Assembly (NCBI GenBank): GCA_030830625.1
Contig: JAURMQ010000025.1
Location: 1 to 46,991, forward strand
DNA: 46,991 nt
Origin: Flavobacteriaceae bacterium
GTDB lineage: Bacteria > Bacteroidota > Bacteroidia > Flavobacteriales > Flavobacteriaceae
Direction: 5' to 3'
A program made the translations under genes and the position numbers. Within the stretch, counting starts at the first letter, position 1. Each line of letters opens with the position of its first letter. Of the stretch, positions 24,293 to 33,799 are shown piece by piece. Under the pieces are notes generated by a model. The model saw only the letters and a program-made list of their open reading frames with translations. It ran no database searches and was not told the origin of the DNA.

Positions 24293-24300
24293 TATATTTG
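24293..24300 (+). promoter_or_regulatory. Promoter -7 box of rimP-nusA-infB (TATATTTG)
   Basis: TATATTTG matches TAnnTTTG and lies 56 bases before the rimP ATG, leaving room for a leader of about 50 bases that contains the hairpin described next. Confidence 0.55.
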
Positions 24301-24323
24301 CATCGCATTATGAAAAAACGATC

Positions 24324-24353
24324 AGAGGCGGCCATTGAGTCCCTCTTTTTTTT
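24324..24353 (+). promoter_or_regulatory. Terminator-like leader hairpin before rimP (candidate attenuator)
   Basis: AGAGG and CCTCT pair, with a further GGC/GTC helix after a single bulged C, a CATTGA loop, and then eight T. The structure has the form of an intrinsic terminator, yet it stands between the promoter and the rimP start, ending 3 bases before the ATG. A 16-codon frame (24310-24360, MKKRSEAAIESLFFLK) crosses it and ends in ATGA overlapping the rimP start. NusA, encoded downstream, acts on exactly such hairpins, so feedback by attenuation is plausible. Confidence 0.55.
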
Positions 24354-24356
24354 GAA

Positions 24357-24824
24357 ATGAATTTTAATCAAAAAATTGAAGATTTATTGTCAATGGCATT
24401 GGAGGAATACCCCGGTATTTTTCTGGTGGATCTCAAAATATCTTCGGATAAATCGATACAGATAATTTTGGATGGAGATGAAGAAGTCAATGTAAAAGAC
24501 TGCATCAACATCAGCAGGGCCATTGAAGGCTCATTGGACAGAGAAGAAGAAGATTTTAGCCTTGAAGTGGCATCGGCCGGAGTGGGAAGTCCTTTGAGAT
24601 TTCCTCGACAGTATCGAAAAAACCTAGGGAGGAATTTGGAAGTCGTTTCAAAAGAAGGTTTGAAGTTTGAAGGAGCGTTGGTCAATGTAGAAGAAGACCG
24701 TATCGAATTGGAATGGAAAGAGCGAGAGCCCAAGCCTATTGGAAAAGGAAAAGTAACAGTAACTAAAAATAAAACCATCTTGTTTGACGAAATCAATCAA
24801 ACAAAGGTGTTGATCAAATTTTAA
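24357..24824 (+). CDS. rimP: Ribosome maturation factor RimP
   Basis: Helps assembly of the 30S ribosomal subunit. The 155-residue protein has the family's N-terminal alpha/beta domain (FLVDLKISSDKSIQIILDGDE, then DCINISRAIEGSLD) and the L-x-V-S-A/S-P-G-like segment ASAGVGSPLRFPRQYRKNLGR. An SH3-like C-terminal half follows. The position ahead of nusA and infB is the conserved order in bacteria. The ATG at 24357 overlaps the stop of the leader ORF. nusA follows after 10 bases. Confidence 0.95.
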   Translation: MNFNQKIEDLLSMALEEYPGIFLVDLKISSDKSIQIILDGDEEVNVKDCINISRAIEGSLDREEEDFSLEVASAGVGSPLRFPRQYRKNLGRNLEVVSKEGLKFEGALVNVEEDRIELEWKEREPKPIGKGKVTVTKNKTILFDEINQTKVLIKF

Positions 24825-24834
24825 AAATTCAGTC

Positions 24835-26067
24835 ATGGAAAATTTAGCATTAATAGAATCTTTTTCAGAGTTTAAAGACGAAAAATTAATAGATAGAGTC
24901 ACCCTAATGGTGATCCTGGAGGAGGTTTTTAGAAATACCCTTAAAAGAAAATTTGGATCGGATGAAAATTTTGATATCATCATCAATCCCGATAAAGGAG
25001 ATTTAGAGATATGGAGAAATAGAATAGTCGTAAAGGATGGTGAAGTAGAAGATCCCAATCAGGAAATAGAATTGACCAAGGCTCAAAAAATAGAACCTGA
25101 TTTTGAGGTAGGAGAAGATGTTTCTGAAGAAGTAAAATTGGTTGATTTGGGCAGGAGATCTATTCAAACCTTGAGGCAAAATCTTATTTCTAAAATATTT
25201 GAACACGACAGTACCAATACTTATAATCAATTTAAAGACCGGATTGGAGAGCTTTTTACGGCCGAGGTTCACCACATCAGAAACCGAGAGGTGATTTTGT
25301 TGGATGATGATGGAAATGAAATCATCCTTCCTAAAGACCGCCAAATTCCCAGTGATTTTTTCCGAAAAGGAGACAATGTTAGAGGGGTCATTGATTTAGT
25401 TGAGTTGAGGGGTAATAAACCGAGAATTATTCTATCCAGAACCTCTCCTTTGTTTTTGGAGAAATTATTTGAACAAGAAATACCCGAAGTCTTTGACGGA
25501 CTGATTACGATCAAAAAAGCAGTTAGGATTCCGGGTGAAAAAGCTAAAGTTGCGGTAGATTCATACGACGATCGTATTGATCCTGTTGGAGCTTGTGTAG
25601 GAATGAAAGGATCTCGGATCCATGGAATTGTAAGAGAATTGGGGAATGAAAATATCGATGTCATCAATTATACCAACAACCTGCAATTGTTCATCACCCG
25701 ATCGTTGAGTCCTGCCAAAATCAATTCTTTAAAAATTGACGAGGAGACCAAAAGAGTGCAAGTTTTTTTGAATCCCGATGAGGTATCCAAAGCCATTGGA
25801 AGAGGAGGACACAATATCCGTCTGGCCGGGAAACTAACCGGCTACGAAATTGACGTATACCGAGAAGGGGCAGAAGAAGATGTTGAATTGGCAGAATTCA
25901 GAGATGAAATAGATGCTTGGGTAATAGATGAATTTAAGAAAGTAGGACTGGACACGGCCAAAAGTATTTTGGAACTCGATAAAGCGGATTTGATTAAGCG
26001 AACCGACCTCGAAGAAGTGACCGTTGCTGAGGTAATAAGAATTTTAAAAGCAGAATTTGAAGAATAA
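24835..26067 (+). CDS. nusA: Transcription termination/antitermination factor NusA
   Basis: Binds RNA polymerase and modulates pausing and termination. The 410-residue protein shows the N-terminal polymerase-binding domain (about 1-125), an S1 domain (about 130-200, ending in RIILSRTSP), KH1 ([14 protein letters not shown]) and KH2 ([18 protein letters not shown]), plus an acidic C-terminal helical tail of about 65 residues. Length is normal for a Bacteroidota NusA with no long AR repeats. It lies between rimP and infB. Since NusA acts on hairpins, the hairpins before rimP and infB are possible targets. Confidence 0.97.
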   Translation: MENLALIESFSEFKDEKLIDRVTLMVILEEVFRNTLKRKFGSDENFDIIINPDKGDLEIWRNRIVVKDGEVEDPNQEIELTKAQKIEPDFEVGEDVSEEVKLVDLGRRSIQTLRQNLISKIFEHDSTNTYNQFKDRIGELFTAEVHHIRNREVILLDDDGNEIILPKDRQIPSDFFRKGDNVRGVIDLVELRGNKPRIILSRTSPLFLEKLFEQEIPEVFDGLITIKKAVRIPGEKAKVAVDSYDDRIDPVGACVGMKGSRIHGIVRELGNENIDVINYTNNLQLFITRSLSPAKINSLKIDEETKRVQVFLNPDEVSKAIGRGGHNIRLAGKLTGYEIDVYREGAEEDVELAEFRDEIDAWVIDEFKKVGLDTAKSILELDKADLIKRTDLEEVTVAEVIRILKAEFEE

Positions 26068-26069
26068 AC

Positions 26070-26091
26070 GTAGGTATTTTTCCTACTTTTG
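26070..26091 (+). promoter_or_regulatory. Hairpin and -7 box in the nusA-infB gap
   Basis: GTAGG and CCTAC form a 5-bp stem (26070-26086) around TATTTTT, followed by four T. The last bases overlap TACTTTTG (26084-26091), a perfect TAnnTTTG box ending 17 bases before the infB ATG. The site may be an internal promoter, a weak attenuator, or both. Confidence 0.4.
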
Positions 26092-26108
26092 ACAAGGAAT
26101 TTATAAAT

Positions 26109-28829
26109 ATGGCAGACAATCCGACCATTAGATTAAACGTTGCGCTTAGAGAGTTGAACATCTCTTTGGATCGCGCTGTTGAGTTTTTAGCGCAACAAAA
26201 TATTGAAATTGAAGGTCGGCCTACTTCCAAAATTTCCAAGGAGGTGTATCAAATTCTTTTGGATGAATTTGAGACCGATAAATCCAAAAAAGATGCTTCT
26301 CACGAAATCAGTGAGGAGAAGAGGAAGGAAAAAGAATCCTTGAGAATACTCCAAGAGAAGAAAGAGCAAGAACGCTTGGAAGAACAGCAGAAACGTCAAG
26401 AAGTCATCAAGGCCAAGGCGATAATCAATAAGCCTGTTACATTAGGGAAAATTGACCTCAATCCTCCCAAGCCCAAAGCAGCTCCTGCTCCTCCAAAAGC
26501 AGAAGAAAAGCTGAAGCCTGTAGTACAGGAAAGTGGTCCTAAGGAAATTACTCCCGATGCAATTTCTCCTGTAGAAAACACTTCGGAAAAAGCTCCCGAA
26601 ACCCCTACAGAAGTTGAAAATACCCCTACAATTGAGGCTAAAACTGAAGAGGTAAAGAAGGAAGCCCCTGCAGAGGAAGTTGTCGATTCAGGTTTGATCA
26701 AAACACAATACAAAACCCTTTCGGGGCCAAAAAAAACAGGTCAGACCATTGATCTAGAGGAATTTAAAAAGAAGGAAAAAGGAGTAGAGGACGCCCGAAA
26801 ACGCAAGAGAAAAAGAATCAGTAAGGAACCTGCCTCCAAGCCAGCTTCTAGGAATACGAACGCACAAAACAAACCAGGGGCTGCCCAAAGAAATCGTCCC
26901 ACCCCACAGCCTGTCAAGGCGGAACCTACCGACGAAGAAGTGCAAAAACAAATTCGTGAAACCTTAGAAAAACTGCAAGGAAAGTCCAACAAATCTAAGG
27001 GGGCAAAATACAGAAGAGACAAAAGGGATCAACACCGTCAAAAGACGGAGGATGAACAAGCAGAACAAGAAGCTAGCAGCAAAATTTTAAAGGTTACTGA
27101 ATTCATAACTGTTGGAGAAATTGCTACTTTGATGGAAATCAGCTCTACCGAGATTATTTCCGCTTGTATGTCTTTAGGTATTATGGTAACCATGAACCAA
27201 CGATTGGATGCAGAGACCCTGAGTATTGTTGCCGATGAGTTTGGCTATCAAGTAGAGTTTGTAAAAACTGAGCTTGAGGACAATATAGACGAAACAGTAG
27301 ACCGAGAGGAGGATTTGATGTCTCGCGCTCCCATAGTAACCGTAATGGGTCATGTCGATCACGGTAAAACCTCATTATTGGACCACATTAGAGAGGAAAA
27401 CGTTATTGCGGGAGAGTCTGGTGGAATCACACAGCACATCGGTGCGTATTCCGTTACCCTAAATAAGAATCAAAAAATAACATTTCTGGATACTCCAGGT
27501 CACGAGGCATTTACGGCCATGCGCGCCAGGGGGGCTCAAGTTACAGATATAGCAATCATAGTGATCGCAGCCGACGATGACATTATGCCTCAAACCAAAG
27601 AGGCCATCAGCCACGCCCAAGCGGCTGGAGTTCCTTTGATTTTTGCCATAAATAAGGTTGATAAACCCAATGCCAATCCAGATAAAATAAAGGAAGCATT
27701 GGCAGGAATGAATTTGATGGTGGAAGAATGGGGTGGAAAAATTCAGTCTCAAGACATTTCAGCCCTCAAAGGTACTGGCGTTAAAGAATTGCTCGAAAAG
27801 GTGTTGTTAGAAGCCGAACTTTTAGAGCTCAAAGCCAACCCCAACAGAAAATCTAAAGGAACGGTTGTAGAGGCCTTTTTGGATAAAGGAAGAGGTTATG
27901 TTTCTACCATATTGGTCCAAACAGGGACCTTGGTAGTAGGAGACTATATCTTGGCGGGGAAACACAGTGGAAAAATCAAGGCGATGTTCGATGAAAGGGG
28001 AAATCAATTAAAATCCGCTCCTCCTTCGACTCCAGTTTCTGTTTTGGGATTGGATGGTGCTCCTCAGGCAGGGGATAACTTCTACGTTTTAGAAGACGAA
28101 AAAGAAGCCAAACAGATTGCAGCCAAAAGAACACAGCTCTTGAGAGAGCAAAACGTAAGAACTCAAAGACATATTACGTTGGATGAAATTGGAAGAAGAA
28201 TTGCTTTGGGAGAATTCAAGGAATTGAACATGATCCTAAAGGGAGATGTAGATGGTTCTGTTGAAGCTCTTACAGATTCTTTACAGAAGCTTTCTACCGA
28301 CGAAATACAGGTCAATATTATACACAAAGGGGTAGGAGCGATTACCGAATCGGATGTATTACTCGCCTCTGCCTCAGACGCCATTGTCATTGGATTTAAT
28401 GTTAGGCCCATGGGTAATGCCCGAAGTATTGCAGATAAAGAAGAAATTGATATTCGGTCCTACTCCATTATATACGACGCCATCAACGACGTGAAAGATG
28501 CCATGGAAGGTATGTTGTCGCCAGAGATGAGAGAAGAAATTACCGGAACTGCTGAGATCCGCGAAACCTACAAAATATCTAAAGTAGGAACCATTGCGGG
28601 ATGTATGGTTACCACAGGAAAAATTTACCGTAATTCGGGCATTCGGTTGATTCGTGAAGGGGTAGTCGTTTTCTCGGGTAATCTGACTTCACTCAAGCGA
28701 TTCAAAGACGATGTCAAAGAAGTGGCAAAAGGATATGACTGTGGCATCCAAATTAAGAACTTCAACGATATTAAAGAGTTGGATGTGTTGGAATGCTTCA
28801 AAGAGGTTGCGGTAAAAAAGAAACTCTAA
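26109..28829 (+). CDS. infB: Translation initiation factor IF-2
   Basis: The GTPase that brings initiator tRNA to the ribosome. The 906-residue protein begins with an IF2-N subdomain (about 1-55). A long low-complexity linker rich in K, E, P and A follows (about 60-325), then a second IF2-N-like region (about 326-385). The GTPase domain has GHVDHGKT (414-421), DTPGHEAF and NKVDKP, and domains II-IV follow to the end. The linker is highly charged, as is normal in Bacteroidota. It is the last gene of rimP-nusA-infB. Its TAA overlaps the stop of the convergent SPOR gene by 4 bases. Confidence 0.97.
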   Translation: MADNPTIRLNVALRELNISLDRAVEFLAQQNIEIEGRPTSKISKEVYQILLDEFETDKSKKDASHEISEEKRKEKESLRILQEKKEQERLEEQQKRQEVIKAKAIINKPVTLGKIDLNPPKPKAAPAPPKAEEKLKPVVQESGPKEITPDAISPVENTSEKAPETPTEVENTPTIEAKTEEVKKEAPAEEVVDSGLIKTQYKTLSGPKKTGQTIDLEEFKKKEKGVEDARKRKRKRISKEPASKPASRNTNAQNKPGAAQRNRPTPQPVKAEPTDEEVQKQIRETLEKLQGKSNKSKGAKYRRDKRDQHRQKTEDEQAEQEASSKILKVTEFITVGEIATLMEISSTEIISACMSLGIMVTMNQRLDAETLSIVADEFGYQVEFVKTELEDNIDETVDREEDLMSRAPIVTVMGHVDHGKTSLLDHIREENVIAGESGGITQHIGAYSVTLNKNQKITFLDTPGHEAFTAMRARGAQVTDIAIIVIAADDDIMPQTKEAISHAQAAGVPLIFAINKVDKPNANPDKIKEALAGMNLMVEEWGGKIQSQDISALKGTGVKELLEKVLLEAELLELKANPNRKSKGTVVEAFLDKGRGYVSTILVQTGTLVVGDYILAGKHSGKIKAMFDERGNQLKSAPPSTPVSVLGLDGAPQAGDNFYVLEDEKEAKQIAAKRTQLLREQNVRTQRHITLDEIGRRIALGEFKELNMILKGDVDGSVEALTDSLQKLSTDEIQVNIIHKGVGAITESDVLLASASDAIVIGFNVRPMGNARSIADKEEIDIRSYSIIYDAINDVKDAMEGMLSPEMREEITGTAEIRETYKISKVGTIAGCMVTTGKIYRNSGIRLIREGVVVFSGNLTSLKRFKDDVKEVAKGYDCGIQIKNFNDIKELDVLECFKEVAVKKKL

Positions 28830-29212
28830 GGCTTTAATTCGAGCAGAAAAGCTGCAGGATAAACCTTTTTAATTTCTTCAAGTTTATTCAGACCCGAATA
28901 GTAGTTTTTGAACCTACCCACTTGAACTTTATAGTTGGGTGTTTCGAAACTCAGATCTACCTCCCAATCTGGAAAATCCTTTTTCAGTGTTTCGTTAAGT
29001 TCTTCGGCTTGTTTATTCTCTCCATAGAACAATTGAATGGTATAAAATTTGGAAGAGAAATTTTCAGTATCAATTTCCTTTTTCGTTGCCATCAGCCGGC
29101 TAATCGTTGAATCTTGTTGAATCTTAAGAGAAGGGCTTTGCGCCTTCAAATCCGTCGTTACGATAAGGATTAAGATTGAAGAAAATAGAATCTTATGAAT
29201 CAAATTTGTCAT
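28826..29212 (-). CDS. Exported SPOR-domain protein
   Basis: A 128-residue protein. An N-terminal signal segment ([18 protein letters not shown], then TTDLKAQ) is followed by a short linker and a SPOR domain (about 55-128: [51 protein letters not shown]). SPOR domains bind denuded peptidoglycan at division sites, so a periplasmic cell-wall role is likely. The start is ATG 29212; the track's 29260 adds an unlikely N-terminal stretch ahead of the signal peptide. It converges with infB with a 4-base overlap and diverges from the act operon across 200 bases. Confidence 0.88.
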   Translation of the reverse strand: MTNLIHKILFSSILILIVTTDLKAQSPSLKIQQDSTISRLMATKKEIDTENFSSKFYTIQLFYGENKQAEELNETLKKDFPDWEVDLSFETPNYKVQVGRFKNYYSGLNKLEEIKKVYPAAFLLELKP

Positions 29213-29339
29213 ATCACAAAAGAACAAAAAAATCAAAAAAAAGACCCAATTATTATTCAATAACTTAAACAGCTATTTAGAATCGATATAAATTATAAAA
29301 ATGTTAAATGGGAGGTTTTAAGTTAACAAGTCTATGACT

Positions 29340-29347
29340 TAAATTTG
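29340..29347 (+). promoter_or_regulatory. Candidate -7 box of the act-cox operon (TAAATTTG)
   Basis: A perfect TAnnTTTG lying 65 bases before the actA ATG (29413). The divergent gap 29213-29412 holds no other feature I can support. Confidence 0.45.
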
Positions 29348-29412
29348 CTCTGGATTTTAGAAAAAAAACATTGTTAGCCCTTTATAAGAAATTTATCGAA
29401 ACATCTTGGAAA

Positions 29413-30681
29413 ATGACTCGAATTTCAAGATCTGTCGTATGCTTAACTTTATTGATCTTTTCCTTTTCATTACTTTCTGGTTTTGCCCAGGAAGCAGATG
29501 TTCAAGCCGGCAAAAAACTCTTCAATGCTAATTGTGCCTCTTGTCACAAACTAAATAAGAAAGCAGTAGGTCCGGCACTCAAAGGAGTTTCTGCGAAGTA
29601 CGACCGCGAATGGTTGTACAGTTGGATCAAGAACAGTTCAGCCATGATCAAAGAGGGCGATCCACAGGCGGTTGCCATTTGGGAAGAATACAACAAGGTG
29701 GCGATGAATGCTTTCCTGATGCTGTCCAATACAGATATTGACAACATTATTGCGTATACCGACTATACTCCTGCTGCGGCGGTTGCTCCTGCTTCAACGC
29801 AGCAACCCACAGCAGCCTCTTCTGGCTCGGGGGTAAATAATAATTTGATTTTAGCGGCCCTATCCTTGGTATTTGCTCTGTTGGTGGTCATGTTGTTTTT
29901 GGTTCAAAAAACATTAAAACGTATCGCCATCGCCAGTGGAGTAGATATTGCACCTCTTGCGAAAGAGAAACGTCCTCCTTTGTGGCAAGTGATCGCCAAA
30001 AATCAATTTTTGATTTTCCTTACAGTAATTGGCTTTTTGTTGAGCAGTGCTTACTTTGTCTATGCATTTTTAATGCAAGTAGGGGTTGATCAAGGCTATA
30101 TGCCCGTCCAACCCATTCATTATTCTCACAAAATACATTCTGGCGCAAATCAGATAGAATGTAAATACTGTCATTCTTCGGCAAGAGTATCCAAACACTC
30201 AGGAATCCCTTCCTTGAATGTCTGTATGAATTGTCATAAAAATATCGCTGAATACAATGGAGAGGAAGATATTGAAAACGGATACACAAAAGAATTCTAT
30301 ACCAAAGAGATCAAGAAATTGTATGATGCCGTAGGTTGGGATGAAGAAAATCAGGCCTATACTGGGGTATCTAAACCTGTTAAATGGGTTAGAATTCATA
30401 ATCTCCCCGATTTTGTTTACTTCAATCATGCGCAACATGTTCAAGTGGGGGGTGTAGAATGTCAAACTTGTCACGGCCCTGTTCAAGAAATGGAAGTTAT
30501 GTACCAACACTCCTCTCTAACGATGGGTTGGTGTATCAATTGTCACAGAGAAACCAATGTAAAGGTTGAGGACAATGAATATTATGCTAAGATCCACGAT
30601 GAGCTTTCAAAAAAATACGGAGTTGAGAAACTTACCGTCGCTCAAATGGGAGGATTGGAATGTGGTAAGTGTCACTATTAA
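29413..30681 (+). CDS. actA: Alternative complex III subunit ActA with fused mono-haem domain (six CxxCH)
   Basis: The electron-transfer haem subunit of alternative complex III, a quinol:electron-acceptor oxidoreductase. After a signal peptide (MTRISRSVVCLTLLIFSFSLLSGFAQ) comes a mono-haem c domain (CASCH at 41-45), a P/A/T/S linker and two membrane spans (about 140-160 and 197-220). A C-terminal pentahaem region follows: CKYCH, CMNCH, CQTCH, CINCH and CGKCH, the last two residues before the stop being H-Y. I use ATG 29413 because the upstream TTG (29371) adds 14 residues before the signal peptide. actB follows after 18 bases. Confidence 0.94.
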   Translation: MTRISRSVVCLTLLIFSFSLLSGFAQEADVQAGKKLFNANCASCHKLNKKAVGPALKGVSAKYDREWLYSWIKNSSAMIKEGDPQAVAIWEEYNKVAMNAFLMLSNTDIDNIIAYTDYTPAAAVAPASTQQPTAASSGSGVNNNLILAALSLVFALLVVMLFLVQKTLKRIAIASGVDIAPLAKEKRPPLWQVIAKNQFLIFLTVIGFLLSSAYFVYAFLMQVGVDQGYMPVQPIHYSHKIHSGANQIECKYCHSSARVSKHSGIPSLNVCMNCHKNIAEYNGEEDIENGYTKEFYTKEIKKLYDAVGWDEENQAYTGVSKPVKWVRIHNLPDFVYFNHAQHVQVGGVECQTCHGPVQEMEVMYQHSSLTMGWCINCHRETNVKVEDNEYYAKIHDELSKKYGVEKLTVAQMGGLECGKCHY

Positions 30682-30699
30682 ATACGTTTAAGCAACATT

Positions 30700-33600
30700 A
30701 TGTCATCAAATAAAGTGTATTGGAAAAGCGTAGCGCAACTTGACAAGGACAATGAGTTGGTTCAGAAGCTGGAACAAAATGAATTTGTCGATCAAATTCC
30801 AGTAGACGAATTTTTGGGAGACGAAAAAACCATGAGCGAATCCAGTACCAATCGCCGTGATTTTCTCAAGTATGTAGGATTCAGTACCGCTGCCGCAAGT
30901 TTAGCCGCTTGTGAGGGTCCAGTCATTAAATCAGTTCCCTATGTGGTACAGCCTGAACAAATCATTCCTGGAGTTGCAAATTATTATGCCACAGCCATTG
31001 CCGATGGTTTTGACTTTAGGAGCGTCATTATAAAAACCCGAGAGGGTCGACCCATCAAGGTAGAGAATAACAAAGAGGCACCCACTCTTGGAGGAGGGAA
31101 TGCCAGAGTTCATGCGTCGGTATTATCGATGTATGATATCAATAGATTGCAAGGACCCAAAGCGGATGGACAAGATGTTAACTGGAGCGATTTTTATGGT
31201 CAAGTAGGAGCAAAAATTAAGGCGATGGCCGTTTCGGATAAGCCTGTTGTGTTGCTCACCCAAACCTTTGCCAGCCCAACTACACAAAGTATCATTGATG
31301 ATTTTATAGCCCAGTTTCCCAATGTGAAACATGTAGTTTATGATACGATTTCTGCCAGTCATGCTTTAGATGCCTTCGAAAATATTTATGGGGTTAGAGC
31401 TTTAGCCGATTATGATTTTTCTAAAGCAAAAACTATTGTTTCTGTAGGTGCAGATATTTTAGGAGATTGGCAAGGAGGTGGATACGACAGTGGTTACTCT
31501 CAAAGCAGGGTTCCCAAAAAAAACCACGGTAAATCTGAAATGTCCTATCACATTCAGTTTGAGTCCAATATGTCCCTTTCTGGAGCCAATGCAGATCATA
31601 GAATTCCAACTGACCCAGCGACACAGAAAAAAATCGTTGCGCAGATTTATGCTCAACTTACAGGGACTTCATTGTCCAATGACCTAAACCCTCAAATTCA
31701 AAAAGCCGTTGACCAAGCCGTTGCCCGACTCAAAAATTCAGGATCTGGAGCCGTAGTAGTCTCTGGCATAGAAGATGTTGACGTTCAGGAAGTAGTATTG
31801 GCCATCAATGCGCATTTAGGGTCGGAGGTGATTGACACGGCTCAACCCAAGTACATTCGTCAGGGAAGCAACAAGGCCGTCAATCAGTTGATCGATGATA
31901 TGGAAAGTGGAAAAATAAAGGGATTGATCACCGCAGGTGTGAATCCAAGCTTTACACTTCCCAATGCAGATGCCTTTACCACTGCTCTAAAAGCATTAGA
32001 ATTAACGGTTGCTTTTGCCCTCAAAGAAGACGAAACTGCTGCGGCTTCACAATATGTTGCTGCCACCCCCCATTATCTGGAAAGCTGGGGAGACTATGAA
32101 TTCAAAAAAGGAAACTATCTATTGGCTCAGCCCACTATTCGTCCTCTTTTTGATACGCAACAATTTCAAGACGTCATTTTAAAACTATCGGGAAGTACTA
32201 CCACTTACTACCAAAAAATCAAGACCAACTGGTCGGAAAATATTCTCAATGGAAGTTCATGGAATAAGGCTTTACACGATGGTTTCCTTTCTGATGATGA
32301 AAGCTTGCAATACGATTCTGTTTCATTCGATGTAAGTCGTCAGCTCAAAACTCTATCAAAAGCTTCCTCCACCGCCCTGTCATTGGTGTTGTACACCAAA
32401 ACGGGAATGGGCGATGGACAACAGGCCAACAACCCATGGTTGCAAGAATTCCCTGATCCAATTTCAAGGGTTTCTTGGGACAACTACCTTACTGTATCAG
32501 CCAGTGATGCAAAAAATATTGGCCTTAAAAACGTAAATGTTTCTGATGGCGCACTAAACGGAAGTTATGCCAAAGTAACGGTAGGCGATAAAAGCTTAGT
32601 CGCCCCTGTGCTCATCCAACCGGGTCAAGCCAAAGGTACGGTAGGTCTTGCTTTTGGATATGGCGAAAGAAGAGGTTTACAAGACGAAATGCAGGTGGGT
32701 GTTAACGCCTATCCATTGTATACTAATTTTGATGCCGTTCAGCAGGTCAGTATAACTCCAGCAGAAGGCTATCACGAGTTTGCCTGTGTACAGTTACACA
32801 ATACTCTTATGGGCAGGGGAGACATCATCAAAGAAACCACCTTGGAGATTTTTAATACCAAGGATAAAGAATACTGGAATTCTGTACCGAAAGTTTCCAA
32901 AAACCATATGGAATTTGAAGTGACCACTCCCGATGTTGATATGTGGCAAGCTTTCGACCGTTCTGTAGGTCATCATTTCAATATGTCTATTGACCTGAAC
33001 GCCTGTACCGGATGTGGAGCTTGTGTGATTGCCTGTCATTCCGAAAATAATGTTCCCGTTGTAGGTAAAAAAGAAATCAGAAAGTCAAGAGATATGCATT
33101 GGTTGAGAATCGACCGATACTATTCTTCGGGCGAATCCTTTGATCAAGACGATCAAACCAAAGAAGATATTTCTGGATTGACAGATTCCTTGACCACTTT
33201 TGGTAAAATGGAAGATGCCTCAGAAAATCCTCAAGTTGCTTTCCAGCCTGTAATGTGTCAACACTGTAATCATGCCCCTTGTGAAACAGTTTGCCCAGTT
33301 GCAGCGTCTTCACATGGCCGTCAGGGACAAAATCACATGGCTTATAACCGATGTGTTGGAACGCGTTATTGTGCGAACAATTGCCCATACAAAGTGAGAA
33401 GATTCAACTGGTTCTTATACAATAAAAACGATGAATTCGATTACCATATGAATAACGATTTGGGCCGCATGGTTCTCAATCCTGATGTGGTAGTACGATC
33501 AAGAGGGGTGATGGAAAAGTGTTCTATGTGCATCCAGATGACTCAAAAAACAATTTTGGACGCTAAGCTCGAAGGAAGAACTATAGAAGATGGGGAATTC

Positions 33601-33780
33601 CAAACGGCCTGTTCCAATGCTTGTAGCAACGGTGCCATCGTTTTTGGAGACATCAATGATAAAGAGAGTAAAGTGGCCGCTTTGAAAGAAGACGATAGAA
33701 TGTATCATTTACTGGAAAGTGTCGGCACTAAACCCAATGTCATGTATCAAACCATGGTGAGAAATACAGACAAATCTTAG
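30700..33780 (+). CDS. actB: Alternative complex III subunit ActB (molybdopterin-oxidoreductase-like plus iron-sulfur domain)
   Basis: A 1026-residue periplasmic subunit. A twin-arginine-like export signal (NRRDFLKYVGFSTAAASLAAC, about 52-72) ends in a possible lipidated cysteine. A large molybdopterin-oxidoreductase-like domain without visible cofactor cysteines near its start spans to about 740. The C-terminal part holds four Fe-S cysteine sets: CTGCGACVIAC, CQHCNHAPCETVC, CVGTRYCANNC and the CSMC with ACSNAC sets. These would bind three or four clusters passing electrons from quinol toward ActA. It sits between actA and actC. Confidence 0.95.
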   Translation: MSSNKVYWKSVAQLDKDNELVQKLEQNEFVDQIPVDEFLGDEKTMSESSTNRRDFLKYVGFSTAAASLAACEGPVIKSVPYVVQPEQIIPGVANYYATAIADGFDFRSVIIKTREGRPIKVENNKEAPTLGGGNARVHASVLSMYDINRLQGPKADGQDVNWSDFYGQVGAKIKAMAVSDKPVVLLTQTFASPTTQSIIDDFIAQFPNVKHVVYDTISASHALDAFENIYGVRALADYDFSKAKTIVSVGADILGDWQGGGYDSGYSQSRVPKKNHGKSEMSYHIQFESNMSLSGANADHRIPTDPATQKKIVAQIYAQLTGTSLSNDLNPQIQKAVDQAVARLKNSGSGAVVVSGIEDVDVQEVVLAINAHLGSEVIDTAQPKYIRQGSNKAVNQLIDDMESGKIKGLITAGVNPSFTLPNADAFTTALKALELTVAFALKEDETAAASQYVAATPHYLESWGDYEFKKGNYLLAQPTIRPLFDTQQFQDVILKLSGSTTTYYQKIKTNWSENILNGSSWNKALHDGFLSDDESLQYDSVSFDVSRQLKTLSKASSTALSLVLYTKTGMGDGQQANNPWLQEFPDPISRVSWDNYLTVSASDAKNIGLKNVNVSDGALNGSYAKVTVGDKSLVAPVLIQPGQAKGTVGLAFGYGERRGLQDEMQVGVNAYPLYTNFDAVQQVSITPAEGYHEFACVQLHNTLMGRGDIIKETTLEIFNTKDKEYWNSVPKVSKNHMEFEVTTPDVDMWQAFDRSVGHHFNMSIDLNACTGCGACVIACHSENNVPVVGKKEIRKSRDMHWLRIDRYYSSGESFDQDDQTKEDISGLTDSLTTFGKMEDASENPQVAFQPVMCQHCNHAPCETVCPVAASSHGRQGQNHMAYNRCVGTRYCANNCPYKVRRFNWFLYNKNDEFDYHMNNDLGRMVLNPDVVVRSRGVMEKCSMCIQMTQKTILDAKLEGRTIEDGEFQTACSNACSNGAIVFGDINDKESKVAALKEDDRMYHLLESVGTKPNVMYQTMVRNTDKS

Positions 33781-33799
33781 AAATAAAAAAACCAATCGT

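Noticed and set aside
24310-24360. The 16-codon leader frame as an independent gene
   Set aside because: Too short to support without conservation, and it crosses a hairpin. Kept only as part of the leader finding.
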